Part shown: piece by piece, positions 58,311-64,000 of the stretch | How positions within the stretch are numbered: the first letter of the stretch is position 1 | Layout: each line of letters opens with the position of its first letter | From: Catenaria anguillulae PL171 | Taxonomy: Eukaryota > Blastocladiomycota > Blastocladiomycetes > Blastocladiales > Catenariaceae | DNA length: 64,000 nt | NCBI GenBank assembly: GCA_002102555.1 | Contig: MCFL01000004.1 | Location: 744,001 to 808,000, forward strand | Direction of reading: 5' to 3' | Made by a program: the position numbers and the translations under genes | Notes under the pieces: model-generated | The model's database searches: none | Told to the model about the DNA's origin: nothing | Seen by the model: the letters and a program-made list of their open reading frames with translations, nothing else

Positions 58311-61300
58311 TCATCCAACCCGCCCTCTGGACCGCGTCTGGTACGGCGATCGAACTCCCCCAGCTGCTGCGCCAACGGCCACCGCAGACGACCTGAGCCC
58401 AGCCACGCCATACTGCTCGCTCAACGGCCCACCCATTGCCAATCCACCACCACCGCCGACAACCGACACGGGCCGCGGCGGCACGGCCGCAGCCGCCACA
58501 GCACTCGCCCCGCCACCGCCCAACCTGACGGTCGCCCTGCGCGCCTCACGCATGGCCGGCGTCGGCGTCGGCGACAAGTCCCTTGCACTTGCGCGTGGCC
58601 TCGGCTGCTGCTCATGGTCGCTGCTGCCGACAATGGCCGGCGACTCTGCCACGGCCGCCGCCACCGCCGCCAATGCCGCCCTGCTAGGCGTGGTTGCCCC
58701 CTGCCCCGCACCATTGCCTGCGGCCGCCGTCGACCCCGCCGCGCCTTGATTCCTGGCCGTTGCCGCCTCGATCCGCTTCTTCCACAGCCGGTCCACCAGG
58801 TCCTTGACCGACCCCAACCGCGTCCAAAACTTGAGCGCCAGCTCTTTACTTGCCAGCGGGCCCACCATGGCCTTGCCGACCATCTGCTTTCTCACGGCGC
58901 CCAAATCTGCCAACTGCACAATGTGCTTTTTCCGATCCGAGTCAATAAACAGTACCATTTTGCCACCCTGTGCCAATACCAACTTTGAATGATCGCCGAA
59001 ATTCATCTGAAACACCTGATTCGACAACCGAAACACATTGTCGCGACATTTCGGGTCCTCGTCGCGCCCGCGGAAAAACTTGATGAGAAACTCGAGGTCG
59101 CGCGTGCGGGCCATATCCAGCTGGTCGGCGGGCAATGCCACCATGTGCGTGTCCATGTAGTCGCAAAAGTGGTTGAGCAGCGTCACCTTCTTTTCCAGGT
59201 CGGGTGGGTACGCTTGCATGGTATGAGCTTGGCGCTTCATGGTGGGCCCTCCCGCCGCAGCTCCGGCACCCGTTGGTGTAGGGGCACCGCGCCGAGGCGG
59301 CGTGTCGCCGTTACCGCCGCCGCCGCCGCCCCGTGTCTGGTACAAGTACTCAATGTGAAACTTGTCTGGCGCGCGCGCCAGCACCGTTGAGTCGTTAAAG
59401 TAGACGCCCGTGACGCCATTGGTCAGCTGGTACCCGATGCCGTACTTGTCGCAATAGTCAATGCACTTGACCAGGTACACTTGCGGCGGCTGCGCGTCCG
59501 CACCATGCAACCGTAACGCCTCGAGCTTGAGGTCGGCCAGCGGCGACGTCACGTCTTGCGCATACTGGAAAGCAATCGCCAGGTTGCGCTGCATGCTTTG
59601 GATCAGCGATGCAGACGACGCCGGGGTCGAAGGCGTACTACTTGCTCCAAAAGTGGCAGGGGCCGCAACAGGTTGGACCGGTGCGGCTGACTTTTGCGAT
59701 GCCGCATCAATGAATCCAAGGGCCGAACCGCCGACGTGCCCGCCATCGTTGGATGGGCGAGCACTGAGGTTGACGCTCGCACGTGACCGCACCGCCGCCT
59801 CCCTCGGCGCTGTGGCCCAGCTCTGCCGATGGCGCTGGTGCGACGCATGCATGCTTGCTCCAGGCTCTTGCTTTACCTCGGCATACCGCCCACCATCATC
59901 ATCGACCCCACTCCTTGGCTTGGCCTCATCCACCATGTGTTGGCCAGCAGTTTGGCCCGCACGTGTCTGCCTGCGCCGATGCCACTCGTCCACGGCGGCC
60001 TCCTGGACCTCAACGGACGCGCCAACCAACGGTGGTGCCGGCGGAGGCGCATGCACGTGCCGATCTGCCCATTGCCTATCCTCGAGCGACATGCGCATGA
60101 ACCGGTCGGTCCCAGGCGACCGCGTTCTGACCTCGCCCGCCCGCAATGCCGATGTCCCACCCACACTTGCCGGCCGTGGTGAAGGCGATGACGCCAAGCT
60201 GACTGATGTGGACAAGGACGACGGCACGCCAACGGATTTGGCCAATCCGCTCGACGTAGTCGTGGCCGACGACGGATTGTACCGCGACGCGAGCGACCCG
60301 TGCGAGGCCGACCGCGACGGACCACGTGACTCGAGCGACGGGGCAATGTGCGGCACACTTTGTGCCAAGCCTGCATGGCCCGTTTCGGCCAAGGCGTGTG
60401 CCCCTGGTGGCGATGGGTGGCGGGATTGCCGCGTAGACGAGGAGGCCGACGATGACGACGACGTGAACCGGTCGAGCGATGCCGCCATGTGGCCGTACGA
60501 CCGGGCGCGCGCCAGCGATGGCGGCGGAACAAGTGCCGCGTCGGGAGTCTCCTCGTCTTGGAGGTTGTGCGAAAGGACGCGGATCGTTGGTGGTGGCGAG
60601 TGCCTGCCGGAAACACTGTTGGATGCCGATCCTGATGCCGTCGACGAGGGAATGGGTGGAGATGGGCGGCGTGCGTCAGAATAGATGTGCGGAGAAGGTG
60701 TCGAGGATGACATGGACGTTGGATTATACAGGTGATGCCCGTATGGCGCACGCATCGTTGACGACACTGGTGCCAAGGTCGAAACGGCCGACCGCGACAT
60801 GGATGCCATTCCGCCGCCGTTTCGAGGTGGCGGCGCGTGTGTCGATTGGTACAAGGACGCTCCCGCACTCGGATAAATGGGCTCCACCGTCACGGGCACA
60901 ACGGGCGGCGGCAGCTCTGGCGGCTCGGTCAGTGCCTCGACGCCCATCTTTTCGAGCATGAGCTCGGGAGCATTCACGTACGGATGCTGCAACAGATCGT
61001 GAATGGTGGGTCGCCGTTCGGGCTCACGCTGCAGCATCGACTCGATGAGTGCGCGCGCATCATCGTGGATGGGCACCGACGATGGGAACGAGTAGTCGAG
61101 CTCGTTGATGCGCTTGTAGATCTTGTTGACGTCGTTTGTTTGAAAGGGCGGGCGGCCAATTAGCATCGAGTACAGGATGACGCCCAGCGACCAAATGTCG
61201 ACTTCAAAGCTGTGGCCGCCGGATTGCGGGCCAGTTAGGATTTCGGGGGCAATGTAGTTTGGCGTGCCACAGATGGTTCTACACGCAGTGGTCCAAGTCA

Positions 61301-62223
61301 GATCGAGATGGGCGCGCAGAGTGCAAAGACAAGTGTGTACTTTTTGCGCTCATTCTCGACCGTGATCTCGGTCGCCAGCCCGAAATCGCCCACCTTTGCG
61401 TGCATGTCGTCCGATAAGAAGACATTGCCGAGCTTGAGGTCACGGTGGATAATGTTGCGCTCGTGCATGTATTGGACGGCAAGCAGAAGATCCTTGAAAA
61501 AGTAGCGAGCTTCGTGGTCCGTGAGTCGTTTGCGTGCCTTGACCATTTCTTGCAAACTCTAGTGTGATTGTTGTTGTTTTGTGATAACGAGGTGAGCATG
61601 TGGGATTCGTTGTCTGAAACGAAAAAAAAAAAAAAAAAGAGAGACGGACCCTGTTGGGACACAGCTCAAGCAAGATATGAACATGGTCCTCGTCCTCTTT
61701 CCAGCCAAACAGCTCGACAATGTTGGGATGCTTTGCTCTGCCCTGAATGCGAATCTCGTGCCGCAACTACATTATGCGCATTGAGGAGTGAGTCATGCAA
61801 TCCCGTCGGCCTCGCAAAAGGGGAACTTGGGACAACCTTTTGTGCGTGCTTTCCATTCTTGATCATGACCTTGTTGACGACCTTGAGCGCAAACCTGCGC
61901 CGGCAATTGTCGAGTGCTTCATAACACCGAGCGAATCCGCCCGTGCCAATGAGCTGCCTGCGGTACAGCCGAAGGGGCCTGTCCTGGCCTTGAAGTGCAA
62001 AGCTAAGCTCGGTGGGTGGATCGGGCAGCTCGGTGAGCTTGATTGGCTTTTGCTTTGGCTTCGCCATGGCGGCGGCTGAGGCGACAGCGGCGGCATGCAG
62101 GTGGCGATCGGTGGAGGAGGTCGGCTGGGTGTATTGTGCAGTAGGTGCGCCCGAGGGAGCCGACGAGGAGAGCGTCGGAGCAGACGGTGTGGCCGAGGAC
62201 GACGACGGCGATGGGCCGAGCAT
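58311..62223 (-). CDS. Polo-like kinase with extended linker and altered polo box
   Basis: Mitotic Ser/Thr kinase of the Plk1/Cdc5 family. Exons 62223-61837, 61766-61650, 61558-61341 and 61278-58311, all GT-AG; 1229 residues, about twice Plk1, owing to long Ser/Pro/Ala-rich linkers. Kinase domain (about 78-335): [31 protein letters not shown] and the activation loop [12 protein letters not shown] with its phosphorylatable Thr. Polo box 1 starts near 840 ([16 protein letters not shown]) and polo box 2 has [18 protein letters not shown]. In Plk1 the first motif reads KWVDYSDKYGLGYQL, and that Trp contacts the phosphopeptide; here it is Cys (TGC at about 59467). The His-x-Lys pair of box 2 is kept. 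The start at 62223 is preferred over in-frame 62409. Confidence 0.93.
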
Positions 62224-62823
62224 GGCGGTGTGCGGTGAGGTGCGGATCACTTTGGGTTGGTTTGGTTGCGAGCGGCGGATCAGTCTGCCGGGAAGGCGGT
62301 GCGCTGTGAGGCGTGGATCGGCTCGAGTGGGATGCGGGAAGTCGGTTGGCAGATACGTTGCGAAAAGTGCCGACAGTCGATGCAATGAATCCAACTCGAG
62401 AGCCAACATGCATTATGTATGCGTTAATTGAATCTTTTACGGCCTCAAGTGTGATCACAGCGGTCGTTGGCGGCTGAGGCAAACGGAAGGCACACGCAAG
62501 ATTCAGGCCAGGCCAGGACGCAAAAAAAACAGGCGCGCACAGACTGGGCACACGGCAAGTAAGTGATGATATGAAATATTAATTCTTACACCGTGAATTC
62601 ATATCATCCCTTTCTCTTTTTCTCTTTGGTTGAGTCTCGGAGGTGATCAACATGGTGGGTGGGGACGTGGGAAGTCGCATCGACGGCCCGAGCGCGTTCA
62701 CGCGCCGCCGATCTTCGTCATGTGGCAATGTGGCGTTGGCATCTCCTGAACTTGTTTCTTGCATGAACGTCAAAGCTGTCCATGAAACAACCGCCATCTA
62801 CAACGTCTACATTCACCAACACC
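62224..62823. other. Divergent intergenic region of Polo kinase and Ych1-like gene
   Basis: About 0.6 kb. In-frame ATG at 62409 could extend the kinase upstream. No other gene. Confidence 0.45.
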
Positions 62824-63330
62824 ATGACAAACTCACCCGACCCGCATGCCGGCGAAATCGCCCGCCGCATCCAAGTGGCCGATCTCTTGACCCTGGTCCG
62901 AGACCCGACCCTTGTCCCTGGGTCCGCCGCATTTCAGTTCTCGCTATGGACAGGAATACATGCAAACAGCATCTCACACTCCCGTTCTTACATACGCTAC
63001 AGCAAGGACTACCTGGTTGTCGACGTCCGCGACGCAGACTACAAGGACAACAAGATCCGCGGCTCGCTCAACGTTCCCTCCAAGTCGCTCGCTGACCCCA
63101 ACGTGGCCAAAGCCAAGGCACAGCAACTCGCAAACATTCCCAAACTCATCTTTCACTGTGGCCAGTCGCAGCACCGCGCGCCCAATGCCGCGAAAAACCT
63201 GATTCACGCCATGCCAAAGGACGCAACGGCCGAGGTGCTGGTGTTGACGGGCGGCATTGTTGCTTGGCGCGAGCAGCATGGCGACCTGGTCGAGCCCATC
63301 GGAGATGAGGACAAGAAGGCGGACCACTAA
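62824..63330 (+). CDS. Rhodanese-fold phosphatase, Ych1/Ibp1 (Cdc25-like) family
   Basis: Small single-domain protein related to Cdc25 and Acr2 arsenate reductases. Exons 62824-62921 and 63003-63330 give 141 residues; the 81 bp GT-AG intron is a multiple of three, so read-through is also open, but splicing joins the domain cleanly (VPG|KDYLVVDVRDADY). The rhodanese fold is visible in YLVVDVRDADYKDNKIRGS and LNVPSKSL. The active-site loop HCGQSQHR fits the C-x5-R signature with Cys nucleophile and Arg. The domain ends with VLVLTGGIVAWREQ. The known yeast relatives have phosphatase activity in vitro; cellular role is unclear. Confidence 0.85.
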   Translation: MTNSPDPHAGEIARRIQVADLLTLVRDPTLVPGSAAFQFSLWTGIHANSISHSRSYIRYSKDYLVVDVRDADYKDNKIRGSLNVPSKSLADPNVAKAKAQQLANIPKLIFHCGQSQHRAPNAAKNLIHAMPKDATAEVLVLTGGIVAWREQHGDLVEPIGDEDKKADH

Positions 63331-63341
63331 AATTCATTTCG

Positions 63342-63443
<102 letters not shown>

Positions 63444-63476
63444 GCATCATGTCCACATATGCACGCGTTGCTTAAC

Positions 63477-64000
63477 TTACTCAACAGCAACGCTGTTGAC
63501 GGCCACAAAATCCCCATATCCGTCGGTAATCACCAGCTTGATGTGCGACACGGGTTGTGACAGGCGCAGCGGGACTGATGCGGTGGCATTCTTTTCAGGC
63601 AGTTCGAGCGTCGTGACGAGATCAAACGGGTCGAGGACCTCGCTTGCACTGGCGTTGCCGCGGAGAGCAGCGTCCATCGAGTCGGGCGTGGCAGAGTAGA
63701 CTCGAATGGATTTCACTGAGGATTGATTCTTGCTTGTGAGAATGCGACGGAAGCCAAGAGATGGAGTTTGTGTGTGGGAAGAAACATACGTTTGGACCCT
63801 TGGATGATGAGCCGTTTAGCATCGGAGGGGGTAGCAAGCTGGAGGATGAGTTCTTGTGGAAACAGGCCCGTCGAAGTCCAGAACGACTTTGGGTTTCTGC
63901 AGGCCAGAAATTCTCAATACAAGAGTACTGACGGGCAACGGAATACATGAAAAATCACTAGAAGAAACTTCGGACCCATCGATGGCGTTTGACGCGGGGA
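63477..64000 (-). CDS. IFT25: Intraflagellar transport protein 25 (HSPB11), 5' end outside window
   Basis: IFT-B subunit that pairs with IFT27 in cilia. Exons seen: 64000-63976 (partial), 63896-63790 and 63715-63477, with GT-AG introns of 79 and 74 bp. The joined protein reads ASNAIDGNPKSFWTSTGLFP, then QELILQLATPSDAKRLIIQG, SKLKSIRVYSATPD, and ends LVITDGYGDFVAVNSVAVE. This matches the galactose-binding-like fold of IFT25, including the N-P-x-x-FW-x-(S/T)-TG-x-FPQE block and the D-H/Y-F-x-S/A-V-x-SV end. The phases of all three pieces agree. The N terminus lies beyond 64000. Its presence means the organism builds a motile cilium. Confidence 0.88.

Overview
The window looks like nuclear DNA of a zoosporic (flagellated) fungus, most likely a blastoclad or chytrid. 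Protein genes are GC-rich and are split by short introns of about 60-100 bp. The fused pyrimidine-synthesis protein has the fungal arrangement with a dead dihydroorotase-like segment. Two proteins (IFT25 and a CXorf65/C22orf15-like protein) point to a cell that builds a cilium. A 29-residue ankyrin-like repeat protein is, from memory, typical of blastoclads. The phylum assignment is inference.

Layout. 0-3.9 kb: no recognised gene in the first 1.4 kb, then an ankyrin-like repeat protein (-). 3.9-10.6 kb: four-exon CAD/URA2 (-). 12.1-12.6 kb: RNA polymerase III subunit C11 (+). 13.2-16.1 kb: two-finger C2H2 factor with polyQ (-). 17.8-21.5 kb: ThrE-family membrane transporter (+). 21.8-24.1 kb: type I membrane protein with a cytoplasmic SH3 domain (-). 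25.5-26.1 kb: ribosomal protein uL1 (+). 27.4-27.8 kb: small secreted Cys-rich protein (+). 28.2-28.5 kb: TA-flanked inverted-repeat element. 28.6-29.5 kb: NudC (+). 29.6-30.5 kb: CXorf65-like (-). 30.8-33.7 kb: homeodomain factor (+). 34.2-36.2 kb: cytochrome b5-acyl-CoA dehydrogenase fusion (-). 36.5 kb: tRNA-Lys(TTT). 36.7-38.7 kb: F-box protein with broken frames (+). 39.0-39.6 kb: ribosomal protein eL6 (-). 40.2-42.8 kb: TFIIIC subunit (-). 43.2-46.4 kb: NOC3 (+). 46.5-48.4 kb: patatin-type lipase homologue without its catalytic dyad (-). 49.2-50.2 kb: DGAT2 (+). 50.8-51.9 kb: VIP36-type lectin (-). 52.9-58.0 kb: BLM/Sgs1-type RecQ helicase (-). 58.3-62.2 kb: Polo kinase (-). 62.8-63.3 kb: Ych1-like rhodanese phosphatase (+). 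63.5-64.0 kb: IFT25, cut by the window edge (-).

Themes. Most genes are housekeeping: pyrimidine synthesis, Pol III transcription, ribosome assembly, secretory lectin, cell cycle and DNA repair. The most unusual locus is the head-to-head pair of a DGAT2 (makes triacylglycerol) and a Tgl/SDP1-type lipase homologue that lost both catalytic residues; it may be a regulatory pseudoenzyme of lipid droplets. A second point is a Polo-box domain in which the phosphopeptide-binding tryptophan reads as cysteine.

Caution on quality. Single-base frame breaks occur in several conserved genes, including a ribosomal protein and the CAD amidotransferase. They look like consensus errors of the assembly, so breaks elsewhere in the window should not be read as pseudogenes without checking.
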